A DNA stretch of 64,000 nt from Temnopleurus reevesii (lineage: Eukaryota; Echinodermata; Echinoidea; Temnopleuroida; Temnopleuridae), in NCBI GenBank assembly GCA_036244855.1, contig BQKZ01000788.1, positions 1 through 64,000 on the forward strand, given 5' to 3'. The notes beneath the pieces are model-generated. The model had not been told where the DNA came from. It ran no database searches and saw only the letters and a list, made by a program, of their open reading frames with translations. Every line of letters begins with the position of its first letter. The stretch's first letter is position 1. Shown in pieces: positions 10,331 through 23,710 of the stretch. Made by a program: the position numbers and the translations under genes.

Positions 10331-11393
10331 ACAAAAATAATTCCTCATGTAAATAGAACATTCTCTCACTGAGTGTCTTCACCTATTTTTTTCAAACTGT
10401 TCACAATATTGCTGCATCTATATTTTAGAATGACTTGATAGCGGTCACAAACTAGATTAATAACTAGTCGTCATGAAAAGTCAGGTTTTGTAAAGAGCTT
10501 AGTTGTCCGATAAGTAGATTTTTGCGGGGTGTTGCTTGTCTTTGGATTGTAATATATTTATGGAACAGATTCGATGCATAAATCTTAAAATGCATATGAT
10601 GCCTTATTTAATAAATGAAAGAATAAATCATTTGCCGAATGAATAATGGCAACAGGATTTCATTGGGTTGTGCCAAGATCTTGTACTGAGATTTAAAAAA
10701 AAATCCAATGTTTTCCTCATTAAGACTGCATGTGTGCATGAACGACTTTTGTTGGTTTTAAAGGGGATTGATTAATCAAATTAAATTACCTTAATTCGAG
10801 TTTTATGCATCGGAGTATGGAAAATCTAGCTGAAAATGTAAATGAAAACACCAATAGCCGACACCAAATAGCTCCAGGTATATGGCATGGCACATCAACC
10901 AGTAGCAACCTTTTCATTTGACTGCTTCAACTTCTACCGCCCACATAATTACAAGTTTAATTCACACATTGAACAATGCCATGATAAATCTTCTCTCCTT
11001 CTCTCACCACCTCTTTCTTTTCTCGTCTTCTTTCTTCTTTATATTTTACTCTCTAAGCATTAGACTAGCAAACGGATCACCGCACCCGGTTTTTAAGGCG
11101 GTTGCCATGGCAATACATTTGCATTGACGTCACAGCTAGCGGGCAGGCAACTAACATTGTAAGAAGCCTCGAGATCTGGGAAAAGAGCGACGGATGGAGA
11201 GAGAAAAACGGAAAGACAGAAAAAGAGAAAGAGAGAGGGGACAAAAGGAAAGAAGAGATGTGGAATGGGTTGGAAGAGCAGACAAGCAAAAGGTAAGATA
11301 TGCAGGTGATGAGGTGATGTGTGTTCCATGCATGCAGGTAGAAAAAGATGAGGTGCGAGAATGTGCAGGTAATACTTGGCATATTAAGAGGGA

Positions 11394-11394
<1 letters not shown>

Positions 11395-11462
<68 letters not shown>

Positions 11463-11480
11463 GGGGCAGAAAGAGCGAGA
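11395..11480. repeat. (GA)n microsatellite joined to poly-G
   Basis: About 25 GA dinucleotides with one AAAG break, followed directly by 15 G (11452-11466). Open frames across it are artefacts. Confidence 0.9.
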
Positions 11481-11857
11481 GAGAAAAGGGACGATTGATT
11501 GTAGATCTAAACAAAAATGTCAAGTATACGGTACGAAAAAAAACTAAATATAGGTATTGAATATTCATGTACTACTTCGTAAGTTAAAGAATGATATCAC
11601 AAAAAAAATTAAGACAGGATATAATGAGGCACGTTTATGCCAAGAATAATCGAATCCTAAGTGGGCAATTTACGGAATTTATATATTCGGTGTCTGGTCA
11701 AAAAGAAAGAACACCTCACAACTCATTTTCCCCTAGTGAGTTGTTGTGCAAAATGGCGATATGAACACATGGGGATGGCATCAATGAATGGTATATTATC
11801 TAGGCAGAGAGTGAAAGATGGTCGTGTATCTTACATACTTAAACATTTGGGTACAGA

Positions 11858-12006
11858 TTTGCACCCTTCGGGATGCAATCGTTGGTTTAATAGCAGCACC
11901 CCTAGGGTGGAACTCTTTACCCTAAAGGGTGCATATATATATATCCACCCTATGTGTGCTGCTATTGTGTCAGCGGCTGCATCCTTATGGGGGGCGAAAT
12001 TGCACC
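11858..12006. repeat. Imperfect foldback repeat
   Basis: The left arm includes TAATAGCAGCACCCCTAGGG and the right arm its near reverse complement, separated by TATATATA. A MITE origin is plausible; no target duplication is clear. Confidence 0.4.
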
Positions 12007-12639
12007 ATAATATCATAGTGTGTAATATTTTCCCCTCCCCCATGATTATTGCTTCATTATGTCCCTTATAACGATTTACGAATCGAAGCATCACCCCTCA
12101 TCTACCTATAAGCAGCCTTGCATATTGAAGCAAACCACATGACCTGTGGAGGAGAATGCATATCGACAAACACAATTATTCATTTACCCTCCGATGGGGT
12201 CAAAGAGGCACTATAAATAGAACTGGCATGCATTAACGGGAGAAAATCATCAATTGAGGTGCTTAACTCTGAATTAGCAATATGTGGCAAGAGTTGTATA
12301 TGCATTAACAGGGATATGGTTCCGCATTTCAGTTTGCATGCATCAAGTGTGTTATACCAAAGGCGCGAATACAATTGAGAATGACAATGAAAATAGAATT
12401 GGGAAAAGAGAATAGGAGGGAGGTTGTGAAGAACATTTGATACAGAGATACATATAATCCCATGAAGATTGGCAACAAAAACATTAATCAATTAAATCAT
12501 ATTATTTCAATATTCTTTTGAAGGTTCAAACATAATCAAAGTAATATATAAGGAAAGTGATAGAACAAAAGAAATGGAAAAGAGGCCAGCAAAGAGCCAA
12601 CAAGCGAACATAAAAGCGAAACAGATACAATTATAACTA

Positions 12640-12885
12640 ATGGCCGTTAGAAGTAAAAAGAGGCAACGATAAGTGGAGAAACGAAGATGAAAAGGGATTC
12701 GGAAGAGCGGAAGAGATCATGATACTGAGAGAAGAAGAGAAACATAGATAGAAAGTAAAATGTTAGGGACACAGAAAGAAAACAGATTTCGAGATGCAAG
12801 AAAATACAAGGTGATGGTTGGAATGATGAAAGAGGGGGAGCCACAAAAAAGGAAAATAAGGGGAAAGAGAGAAAGATAGATAGAT

Positions 12886-12916
<31 letters not shown>

Positions 12917-13145
12917 AAGAAAATGGGTAAAAATTGCGATAAAAGAATGGCTGAAGAATGAAAAGAGATGGGAGAGATAAACAAAGAAGAGCAGGGAGAA
13001 AGAGAGCAAGAGAGGTCAAGAGGGGTCAAGAAAGGCAGACTGAGGAAGAAGAAGATGAAAATAAAAAGATACAAAGAAGAGACAGAAAGAAAAAGGCAGA
13101 GAAAGAAAGACAGATAAAAAAAAAGATGAGACAAGATTGGGATAG
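12640..13145. repeat. Half-kilobase purine-rich strand
   Basis: About 500 bp with A/G strongly dominant on the plus strand, mixing GATA-like, GA and GAAA motifs. The Ser/Leu/Phe-rich minus-strand open frames (up to 159 codons) come from this bias and are not genes. Confidence 0.8.
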
Positions 13146-13454
13146 AAAGAGATGTAGCGCGGGAGAGTGTATATGACGTTGCCTGGATGATGATGCGTGG
13201 GCGGTTTAATGGTACCCTGGGTCGGGTTGCGTAGCAGCACATCCTGAACAGACCTTACCCATATATAGTCTTCTTCCAAGACGATTACTACTACTACATC
13301 TTCCGAACCACAGATTCTTGGTCAAAACGAACGCTGTCATGTATCCGTGTAATGTTGCAGCTACAAAGGCAGCTTTCATGTAGAAATGTGTGGCAGTTTG
13401 GTGCTGTAAGATGATTGAATGAAATATCGTTACTGTGTTCACATCTAATGATGA

Positions 13455-14056
13455 TAGCACTGTACGCAATGTCTCCCTAGCACTGTACGCAATGTCTCCC
13501 TAGCACTGTACGCAATGTCTCCCTAGCACTGTACGCAATGTCTCCCTAGCACTGTACGCAATGTCTCCCTAGCACTGTACGCAATGTCTCCCTAGCACTG
13601 TACGCAATGTCTCCCTAGCACTGTACGCAATGTCTCCCTAGCACTGTACGCAATGTCTCCCTAGCACTGTACGCAATGTCTCCCTAGCACTGTACGCAAT
13701 GTCTCCCTAGCACTGTACGCAATGTCTCCCTAGCACTGTACGCAATGTCTCCCTAGCACTGTACGCAATGTCTCCCTAGCACTCATTGTACGCAATGTCT
13801 CCCTAGCACAGTACGCAATGTCTCCTTAGCACTGTACACAATGTCTCCCTAGCACTGTACGCAATGTCTCCCTAGCACTGTACGCAATGTCTCCCTAGCA
13901 CTGTACGCAATGTCTCCCTAGCACTGTACGCAATGTCTCCCTAGCACTGTACGCAATGTCTCCCTAGCACTGTACGCAATGTCTCCCTAGCACTGTACGC
14001 AATGTCTCCATAGCACTGTACGCAATGTCTCCCTAGCACTGTACGCAATGTCTCCC
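13455..14056. repeat. 23-bp minisatellite, 26 units
   Basis: 602 bp equals 26 units of 23 bp plus one 4-bp insertion. The unit is TAGCACTGTACGCAATG followed by TCTCCC. Nearly all units are identical; variants cluster at about 13775-13850 (a CATT insertion, CACAGTACG, CTCCTTAG and GTACACA forms) with one CTCCATAG near 14010. There are no spacers, so it is not a CRISPR array. Confidence 0.97.
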
Positions 14057-14806
14057 TTATTACAAGTGGTTATTTGGACTAACACTTCGAAAATATGGGG
14101 GTATTATCAAATTCAACCTAGAGAACGTGCCCACTCTCTACATACATTGATATCGGCTGAAATGGGTGGCATCCAACTGGTTGTTGAGATAGTAAATCGC
14201 TTTCAATTAATTGTATGTTATCGTATTTGTTTTTACATTAAAGTAATTTCTAATATCAGCAACAAGTAGGTGATACTGATTCCAACTAATTGATTGGTTT
14301 TAATAACATTTTAAGGGCTTGGTGACCACATGAATAATATACACGATCAATATTGTAAGACAACGATTACATAACGACATATGTAACGGAAATACCCTGT
14401 ATGGCAATAACGGATGCCGCAACCAATCGCTAAGAATAGCTGAATCGGATAACGTTGTCGGTGGAAAAAGACCAGTTCACTAATTGATGCAGATTATATG
14501 CATAACTCCAACAAAAAAGTTTATTTTGACAACTCGAGAGGTCTCCCAATGCTTGTCCGATATAGCACCAACTAAACTGTATTCCAGTTATTGAACTTGA
14601 ACGAAAAGGTTCAAACAAGACCAATACGTTTGTCAGCTACAAACGCGTTTACTATTGAATCCAGTAGTGAGCTGTTATATTATATTTGAGGAATTCCAGT
14701 GTTGGAATAGCATCTCCGGAACAATGTTTGGAGTATGTTGTTATACCAATTTGTGAAACCAACAACACGCAATTACGTTAAAAATAATAGATATTAATGT
14801 AACGAA

Positions 14807-14870
14807 GCACTGCTGGTGTAGTGGTATCATGCAAATTGCGTCCTCGGTTCGATTCCCGGGCAGGCAGTGC
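14807..14870 (+). pseudogene. tRNA-Gly-like pseudogene lacking the anticodon arm
   Basis: GCACTGCTGGTGTAGTGG then TATCATGCAA matches the 5' part of tRNA-Gly, and TTGCGTCCTCGG then TTCGATTCCC matches its 3' part. The terminal 7-bp acceptor pairs perfectly (GCACTGC with GCAGTGC). Only 64 nt long: the anticodon loop is deleted, so it cannot decode. Confidence 0.65.
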
Positions 14871-15199
14871 AAACTTTCTGTTTCATGTTCTTTGTAATCA
14901 GCTAGGAAAAAAAATCACCAAATGGTGATATGTCTATAGAAAATCAGAAATAATTAAACATTTTGCGTCCCCCCTCCCCGATGGGCTAAGCTGAGCTGAC
15001 AAAAAAAAAAGGTCTTCACCTCAAATTTTGTGCCCCTCTCGGCGACTTTGGCGCCCCTTTTACCTGAAATTTGGGGCCCCGCTAACTCTGACCCGGGGGG
15101 GGGGGCGCTAACGCCCCTGCAGTCGCCCCTCGCACCACTGTGCGTGCATGGAATATTTTATAATACACTTATGTAAAGATGGAAAAGAGCGATTCAGAG

Positions 15200-15231
15200 A
15201 ACACTGCTGATGTAGTGGTGTCACGCAAGAC
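15200..15231 (+). pseudogene. Second tRNA-Gly-like 5' fragment
   Basis: ACACTGCTGATGTAGTGG then TGTCACGCAAGA is a diverged copy of the 5' half of the fragment at 14807. No B box follows. The pair may be remnants of a tRNA-Gly-derived SINE. Confidence 0.45.
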
Positions 15232-16545
15232 ACTCATTAACACTTTTAAGAGTCATCAATTTTAGTGTTATACTCTTTTTTGTATATGGATTAAATTGTC
15301 TTTTTTTTAATTAAAAAAAAAAATTAATTTTTTTTCTTTAAATTTCTCAATTCCCTCACTTATAATTTGTATGGAAAGCTCAAATACTCGAAGATTTTGT
15401 CAAATTTCAAACTCACTGATCATTGATATCTACTTCAATTGTCATTTTTTAAATACTTGTTTCTAATGAATTTTTCAAATTTCTTTTCAAAGGTATGCAT
15501 AATAGTAAGGTGAAGAATAGCAATTGAAAATGAAAACGCTAACCTCTCTAAGTGCGCATGCACATTACAAAAAGTGAACTTAGTTGTGACCCGTATAAAA
15601 TACTGACCCCTGAATGAAAAGTATAGAAACAACAGCACAATACCGGATAATTTGGGGCATTTGAGTTTATAACTGTCATCCTCACTCCCATTTCCATATT
15701 TTGGAGGAGGAATTATGCGTACAATGTAATATAGTGAGGGGACCCTGATGTGGTTTGCCATCCATCTCCATACGGTTGCCTAGATACGCATAGATGATGG
15801 TGGTACCATGGAGGTCTGTCTAAAGCTCACCTGGGCCATCTGAGCTAACATCCAACACTCCTATTCTCCCTCCCGAGAGCACAATCTAATTATTACCCTC
15901 TCTACAACAACATCACACGATTGCTTTGCACCAATCTCTCCCTCCCTCCCTATCTCCTGCCCACGCGTCCATCTTGTCTGTCTGCCCGGTCCATCGCCTG
16001 CCAATCCAGGCTCATAGCTCAGACTCACTTTCCACTGGCTCAGGGATGCGATATTTATGATATATATACCCATATATATCTACATATATTTATAAATTTA
16101 TGTGCCTGAAGAAAATAAGTAGAAGTTGAACGCGAATCTAAGACAATTAAAGTCCTCTAAAATTAGGGTTTATCCCTCAACTAATAATAAAAAAAAGAAT
16201 TTTTCACAAATTCATCGTGCCAGGCAACAGACGTAGCCCTATTTTACACAGCTGTTACGAAACCGACTTAAAATAAAATCTCTCATGTCATGGCACCTGA
16301 AGAGTTAAGACATTTTCTTATTTATACCTCACTGTCAAAACTTCGCTTTAATTTCAACTTATTTTCGTCATACATACTAATTGGAACGCGTTCGCTTCGT
16401 CATTTGGAGAGAGAAAGAGAAGGGTAATTTGAGATTGCATATGTGATTTGCACATAGAATATTACACCGATACACACACTCTCACTCACACACACATACA
16501 CACACACACAAATTAAGATACACATGCTCGCATACTACATCGAAG

Positions 16546-16579
<34 letters not shown>
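16546..16579. repeat. Poly-C tract, 34 bp
   Basis: An uninterrupted run of 34 cytosines after a CA-rich stretch (16470-16510). Its true length is uncertain because such runs are hard to sequence. Confidence 0.85.
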
Positions 16580-16581
<2 letters not shown>

Positions 16582-17169
16582 CACACAGACAAACAGACAG
16601 ACAACTGATACACTTGCAATCATATAGAAAAATATTCAAAATTTGGGGCAAGATCACAGACTTCATCGTGAGTCATTAAGAACAAATTTAGTTTTAGTGG
16701 TAGAGGGGCGGGTTGGTTGAAACTCAAAATGTCTATTATTAACAAATATTATTTTTCGACCTCATTCAATATTTCATTTAAGGCGTTATGTATTGAAAAT
16801 ACGATTACATCATATGTGATCCAGCCCTTTAAGGAGGAGGAAGAAAATACGAGCATTCTAATCGCATTTCACACTCAGCCTCCTCCCGAGTGTGTATGAC
16901 GTCAGAGAAATCACTATATTTTAGGATTAATTGATTTGATATGCACCGTAATGGCGGCGACAAGCCTTTCAAAATTGAATCACTTGACCGAACAAGATGG
17001 CGTTCATCATAAGCAATGCATGTGAAGACGAACTGACAACTCAGGGGCGGATCTCCGCATTTTCTCTTGTTGTCTTTTGACGAGCGTTTAGTGTTCAGTG
17101 AAGTGCAATTAAGATTGTCTTTATCATTACATTTGATGCTTGTATGGCTGTCCACTCATCACCATTGTT

Positions 17170-20100
17170 TTGACAATGTGTTTGGAAGCGTATGATGCTG
17201 TTTATAACGTAGTACTTATTTGGTGATAGACATGAGACTGATCGAAACCAGATAATTGGTGAAACGATATTTAAGGGGGACGATTTTATTGGCCCGCTCT
17301 CTTAATTCGAGCGATTACAAAGTAAGCTATTGCGATTGTTCTAGATGACAAATCTGAAAATAATATACAAATATCTGTAATCTGTTAATTTGATTAGCAT
17401 TTTTCTAATCAAATGAAGATTTTGAATCCATTAAGATTATGGCGATGGCGATACCTTAAAATATAAACGTTAATGCAAGCTCAGATTGAAAAGTCGATCC
17501 AAATGGATTCCAAATAAACAACCATCAATTTCAATCGATTTAGAAATGCTTTGTCAATTCACAGATTACAACCATTCAATCCCATTTTTAGTTTGTCATC
17601 CAGGACAATCGAAATAGATCACCTTGTAATCGCTAGAAATTAGAGAGTAATAGCAATTATTTAGATGGTATTGTACATGTTCATGTATTCGTATTTTCTT
17701 TACTGATCTATCACGTTATACATTTATTATTTAAGTATATATTCATTTATTCAAATTCTTCTGATAAGGACACATTTCTACTATTACTTTGCAAATACAC
17801 AATAAGTATATATAGATACTAATATGGTTTATATTATAAGCTTTATTTCAAGGCCGTCTAACACCTTTGTGATTTAGCCTGCTATAGGGGCATTTTCTTT
17901 AATTTTAGAAATACCACTTAGTTACGTGAATAATACTCAACTGCATTTATACATGTTAAGAATAATAATTTGCTGATAAACATGCCAGCGTTTTTTAGAA
18001 GATTTCTTTCTTACCGGACTTACTTCCTCGTTTCGTTGAAGGAGTTTTAAATACTGACGGTATAATGCATGCTCGAGAGTGCATTTTTGCCACATATATA
18101 TCTATATACAAATGATATATGTGCGTGTATATCTGACAAAATTTGTTTTAACCCTAATTGCCTATAGGCTTATGTTTCTTGAAAAAGATGTTTGGTGCAT
18201 CAACAATCTAAAAAAAAATTGTGTATGTAATTTCTATCCTTAAATATAAAATGAATGACAGCATGAAGACATATATTTGTGATAATCGTACAGTGATGTA
18301 CGTTTATTAATTTGCCGTTTAATCATCTTCTGTACAAAAACAATTGTTTAGGACAAGTAAACCAACATGGAATACAATAAAAGTGAGGATTCACTTATAC
18401 AATCAATAGCTAGGTCTTATAACTACCGAAAACACCACAGAGTGGTGTCTCTCATCAGAGAGGGAAAAGAAGTATAAAGCTCATATAATTATTTTACTAT
18501 AATCATATTCCATGGAGTAGAATATCGCATGCGGGGTTGATATTTTAGGGATTGGAGATTATGTAACTCCGTAACCAAATTTATCTTTCACATTTACAAC
18601 TCACGTCGCAATTAATGAGAGACTTGAGATATTTCTTTCATCAAACGCCTGTCTGTATATATCAGGGACGGACAGTCTGTATTGAAGTATAAAAAGCTAA
18701 TTAATGTCGGACTCATAAATGTAATCCTCAGATTAAGGCTATTGCGATTCTATTATCAACTTAATATACTTCTTATTATAACATATATAGATAACAAATA
18801 ACGAGACAAGAATTAGCTTTAATCTTGGCACAAAACTGTGCATCCAGAATGATTGTGTAATATTTTTGAGTAGTTTGATATATATTTCAATCAACTAAAA
18901 TGCTAGTACTTTAAATAAATTCAGTAGTCATGGACGATAGTTAGTATTTCATAACTTGATAAGAATTTAAACGTTTTCTTTTAAAGAACAATACCTTACA
19001 TCAATGAGTGTTTCAGTCAACATTGAAGGTACACTGCTGAAAGTCAAACTACTCATTATTGGATCACGTGTATTACTTCTATATTCATTTCTATTTCGAT
19101 GCAGCAAATTCTCTGAAACAGCTGCAATAAGCATTACACGACGTAATTAGACGACAGAAAAATAAATGTTATTTGATATCTATTCATTTCATATTTTTAC
19201 AAATCCAATTATTCAACAATTTAACAAATTTATCATGGGAAAAACGTTAATAACAAAATAACGATTTTGATGCTTCGAAACCCTTTCCGATTGTAGAGAT
19301 GTACGAGGTCTTAATTCAAAACGAGATCAAAGCTAAAAAGGGTTCTTCATATGTGACACATTTATCAGAGTAGTTTGTATTGATTGATGTGGTCCTTTCA
19401 AAACTTGCGCCAATCTATAAGGTTTAAAGGAATGATACATCCATGTATATCACAATCATGTTTAGCTAATAGCTGATTTCTGGGGTTGCTCTATGTGTGG
19501 GAAGATTAGTTAAAGTGATTTCATAAATCTAGTAATTGAAATTCATGATTATTTATATTGTGCCTGTCCAAATAAACAAATACCTAGACTAACACTAAGA
19601 GAGTGCATGTCTCAGAACACAATCTAAAATAACAATAGAGAATTTGCACAAAACCTTATATTTTGTGAAAATAAATCAACTCTCTCAAAATGCTGAGTGG
19701 AATCGAATATCCAAAAAATAATACTTCAATACCCTGTAGAAGTTTAATATAGTTGATTTAGAATTAAAACTCTTAAATCGTAAGCAGGTTTCCAGTGTAA
19801 TCGGTGATATAAATATATAAAAATAATATATATTGTAAGTTTAATAATCTGCCTGAGGAAACACCTTTCCTTTCATCGCAAAAAGTTTATGTTTACATCA
19901 TATTTATACAATTTAAATCCTATAAGATATATCACTGTGATCTGTGAAACTTTGAATGGGTTGTTAGAACGTGAACATCCTCAGGATATCATTCTGCTCA
20001 TTACAATGTTAGGCATCCTCCGATATCTGTAAATGCATCACATTAATTCCATTTTAGTGGTATGGCAGGCTCAGAATTACAACTGTTAAAGAGACCATGG

Positions 20101-22780
20101 ACTAGGTCTATGAAGAGACCGACCTGCAAAGGATTCACTCATTTAATTTACATGTTTGTTTTTATTGCCTTTATCTTAACTAAAACAAAGAAACAAAAAC
20201 CACATGTTCTAGAAATTGGCCTTTGAATAGAGGGGCACAATAATCAAGCATTGGACACATAAAAACGCATGCTGCAATACTCTCAATGAAATGGAAATTG
20301 TGCCTCCATTGTATTCTGTACGTATATAGTCAAGAATCCAATATGCCGGGGCAATACTAGCTCTTTGTTATATTGCAGAGTCAGCTGGGACAGTAGATTG
20401 TTAAATCGAGCATGTCGGGTAAATAAGAAATAAGATGCAATAGTATCACGATCATTGTTAATCTATGTTTGCAAGTATTTTGACCAATTATTAATTATTT
20501 GCCTAATGAACTGTTTTCACCAACCTACATTATAATGACATGAAAAGTGAAATTGTATAACGCTCCCATGAAACAAGTAAACTAACTCAAGTTAAATTCG
20601 AGACCTATAGTTGTTGAAGTTTGCATATATCTAATTGTCAAAGCTTTAAAACAGTACCATACATTATTTGTATTTAAGGATTATTATTGTTTCATATAAA
20701 TTACCGAGATCAGTACTCGATCAAAACTAAATAAGCTTCCAACACGATATAAACTATTTTCGAAAAATAAAGTGGGTCATGAGACAAAAGATCCATACGC
20801 CGTATATTGAACTGTGTGGACTTACAATCCCGAGCCGGTCCCGAAATGAATAGCATTACAAAGGGGTATCGAATTGCCGTTCGACTTAATTTTACAGAAA
20901 TACATTATATCGTGTTTTCCCCAGGTTTAGTATAAGTTGTATGCCAGTGAGACTTATAGCACCCACAAAGGTTTCAGCTTAAGTTGTTTCCAGTTTTTCA
21001 GTTTAGTTTCTTTTCATTTCCAATCAGGATCTAACACTATATCGTATATAATCATAATAGGAAATCAAGACAAACCTCCAAATGCGTACCGTTCAGCTCC
21101 ACGTTGGGGGCATTGTTTTCACGATATAAGTATTGCTCTAATTAGCAAAAGCAAAGCAAGAGAAAGAACACTTAGATGACAGAGAAAATCTGTAAACGTA
21201 TATATCTAAATTTTATTCCACTACCTCATATTCACAGAGGAAGAAAAAAAATCTTTGAAATATGAAGAAAAACAATAATAGTAAAATGACTCGCTGGTGA
21301 AAAGCTATGGTTTTGTTTGTATGGACAGTTTGCAATTTGTGACCATTATGACAAATAATTTGCAGTTTGGTTGTTATGATATCACCAGTTTTAAAGTTAT
21401 TCTTTTATTGCAGACATTCCAGATTTAAAAGAAATTCTGTAATATTTTATTTTGACTGCAGCAGATAAAGTCTTAGCAGAGAAATAATTTCTATAGTAAT
21501 CAATTGTTTCAAAATGCCAATCAAATTATTTATGAGAGGTTTAAATCTGTAATCATAATGTTTATATGTTATTTTGCAGTTATATGGTATTTATGGATCA
21601 TAAAAATATTTCGTTTCATATGCTCTTTTTTGTCACTCTGTTTGTGTGTGGTATTAAAAGAGATTAGTTCACAAATATCATATAGCATTTTCGTTGCCTA
21701 TTGCTTTCAATATTCTCGTTAATTGAAGCAATCCTTTGTTCAACAATACAATTTTTATAACCTTATCTTAGCACGTGACGATTTCTTATTGGGAACATGT
21801 TTTGATTAGTTTGGATTTATCTCAATAAATAAAAAGGTCTATCATACATCAAGGGCATTTTACTACAAAATAGTTGATTATGATTGAATTGAATGTTTCA
21901 CAATACAATTAAGTTGATAATTCAGGATTGAACCAGTTTGTAAAAAACTTCGTGTTCTAAGACAGGAAATGTTAATATGTTTGCATATAGCTGCAAATGG
22001 AATGATCATTATTGCATAACAGTGTGGACAGTACTACATAAAACTGGTATGATTAATTATTTGTTTTGATAAATATTGATAAAAATCCATAAAATAAAAT
22101 CTTTTTCGTCCATACACAGACAATATATATTATTATAGCCAGAAAATTTGCCTATATTTTGTAAATGTATTTGGGGCAGAATTTGATTGCGCAAAATTTA
22201 AAGATGTCTTTGTGATCTCCATCGGAATGTGCAATTCATATAAAATTAACAAATACAATAGTAACCATGGTAACAATGAGAATTGAATTGATAAAAAAGA
22301 ACAATTCCACTATGTCGATATCGATATAGTACATAAGTATAGGAAGGGTGGATCAATAAAAGAAAAGGAAGAAAATTGATGAACTAACTACAGTTTAAAA
22401 AATAGGTAATAAAATTATCTGCGAAACAGAAGTATTAACAAATAGATCCAAAATGTTGTTTTTCACAACTTTCTTTGCAGATGCACCTTACGAAATAGCT
22501 TACTTCTCGAACACAATGTGTGTCTTACAAATAACAACACCAACACTTATATATTACCCAACCACTCAACAAATAAATGTAGTTCTTTTTTCGTTTGTTT
22601 CTTACGAAATAGTCCTTTTATGGTCCACTTGCGTCATCGTTGTCGTAGTAGTAGAAAAAAAAAGAGATCCAAAATGACTTTTAAATGTCTTGAAATGGAA
22701 TGAGTATGATCGTTGTCAAGGGATATTTGGTGGTTTTAACGAAAGCAACTCAAAATGGCGGCTCTATATATCAGCTTTCC
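17170..22780. other. Gene-poor AT-rich intergenic stretch
   Basis: I see no splice-bounded coding exon, tRNA signature, long tandem repeat or clear transposon ends. The open frames (for example 20937-21179 and 21504-21722) have no recognisable features. Confidence 0.5.
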
Positions 22781-22789
22781 AGTGATTAG

Positions 22790-23522
22790 CGAGCTCTGCT
22801 TCGAGATCCACAACAAATGATGGGCAAATAATCGGCTAGATGTCACGTGATTTGCTGTATTTCGTGATCCATTGATCCTTGTTGAAGGCGTAAAACGTTA
22901 CAAGTCGTAGCAAAATATATACACACTTTTTTCTGTCCGTGAGATCAAAAACATGATTATGGTCGACACAAATATACCATAGAAATAATCTTAGAAAAAG
23001 TTTCCCATATATTTTAATTTTCGCTCTTTCATCATTTCACAAGCATCCACACGATCAAAACGGATATTTTCGGCTGAATTGAGGCATCCAGCTTACTGAC
23101 AAATAGCATCCAATCAGCACATCGCAAATTATCACGTGACCGATGTTATCCATTCCAAAATGATGTATTAACAGGTCAAGATGCGTTGGTTTTGTCGATA
23201 TAATCCAGATGAATAGAGAAAACATACACCACATCCGTATCATCCATTGCGATGGAAATCACACCAATATAGAGAGCTGCTTATCACGTGACCAGCAAAT
23301 GGTATCACTTTCTTCACTCCATACATGAAGTCACGCTATTCACATCGCACAGCGCACACAGCAGTCTCTCGCGTGTGCGCGAGTAAGCACGCACGCACGC
23401 ACGCAAGAACGAACGAACGAACATTTTTATCTCCATTTGTGTTTGTACGAGAAAAGGAAACGTGATTAGAAGGCCTTTGCCATGAAAAAGAGCAAGACCT
23501 TTCGAAATTCTACCTACTAGTC
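22790..23522 (-). other. Probable G alpha 3' UTR and downstream flank
   Basis: Sequence after the stop codon contains a CGCA/CGAA tetranucleotide patch (23384-23422) and three TCACGTGA E-boxes. A candidate ATTAAA polyadenylation hexamer on the minus strand lies at 23013-23018. I found no AATAAA near it. The extent of the UTR is inferred. Confidence 0.4.
22843..23291. promoter_or_regulatory. Three TCACGTGA E-boxes
   Basis: Palindromic TCACGTGA at 22843-22850, 23132-23139 and 23284-23291, with a CCAAT-type motif near 23111. This octamer is bound by USF and MiT/TFE bHLH-zipper factors. The cluster lies 3' of the G alpha stop codon; whether it is regulatory is unknown. Confidence 0.35.
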
Positions 23523-23710
23523 TCAATACAAGCCGCACCCTCGTAGATTATTGGCTATTATTGTGTCAGTGACTGCGTCAAACACGAATTGAATATTGTT
23601 GGTGTCCGTGGCACAGGTCATATGTGTATAGATTTCATTGTTGGCGCTTTTGTTCAGTGCTTCAAATTGTAACTGTATGTATCCCGCTGCAGGCAGATAC
23701 TCGTTAGCAC
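23523..23710 (-). CDS. GNAO1: G alpha exon 8 (C terminus)
   Basis: The last coding exon is 188 nt including TGA at 23523-23525. The acceptor is CTCTCTATTCCAG. It encodes [20 protein letters not shown], then [20 protein letters not shown] and the terminal [14 protein letters not shown] contacts the guanine ring, and the last helix is the receptor-coupling determinant. The GCGLY ending identifies Go rather than Gi (DCGLF). Confidence 0.96.

Noticed and set aside
11661..12071. 136-codon plus-strand frame
   Set aside because: Crosses an imperfect foldback repeat and shows no domain; the opposite strand is equally open.
12647..13279. Ser/Leu/Phe-rich frames of up to 159 codons
   Set aside because: They come from a purine/pyrimidine-biased strand that lacks stop codons; no domain and no splice context.
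13455..14056. CRISPR array
   Set aside because: Units abut without unique spacers and the genome is clearly animal; it is a minisatellite.
14048..14269. 73-codon frame starting in the minisatellite
   Set aside because: The start lies in repeat DNA and the protein has no recognisable features.
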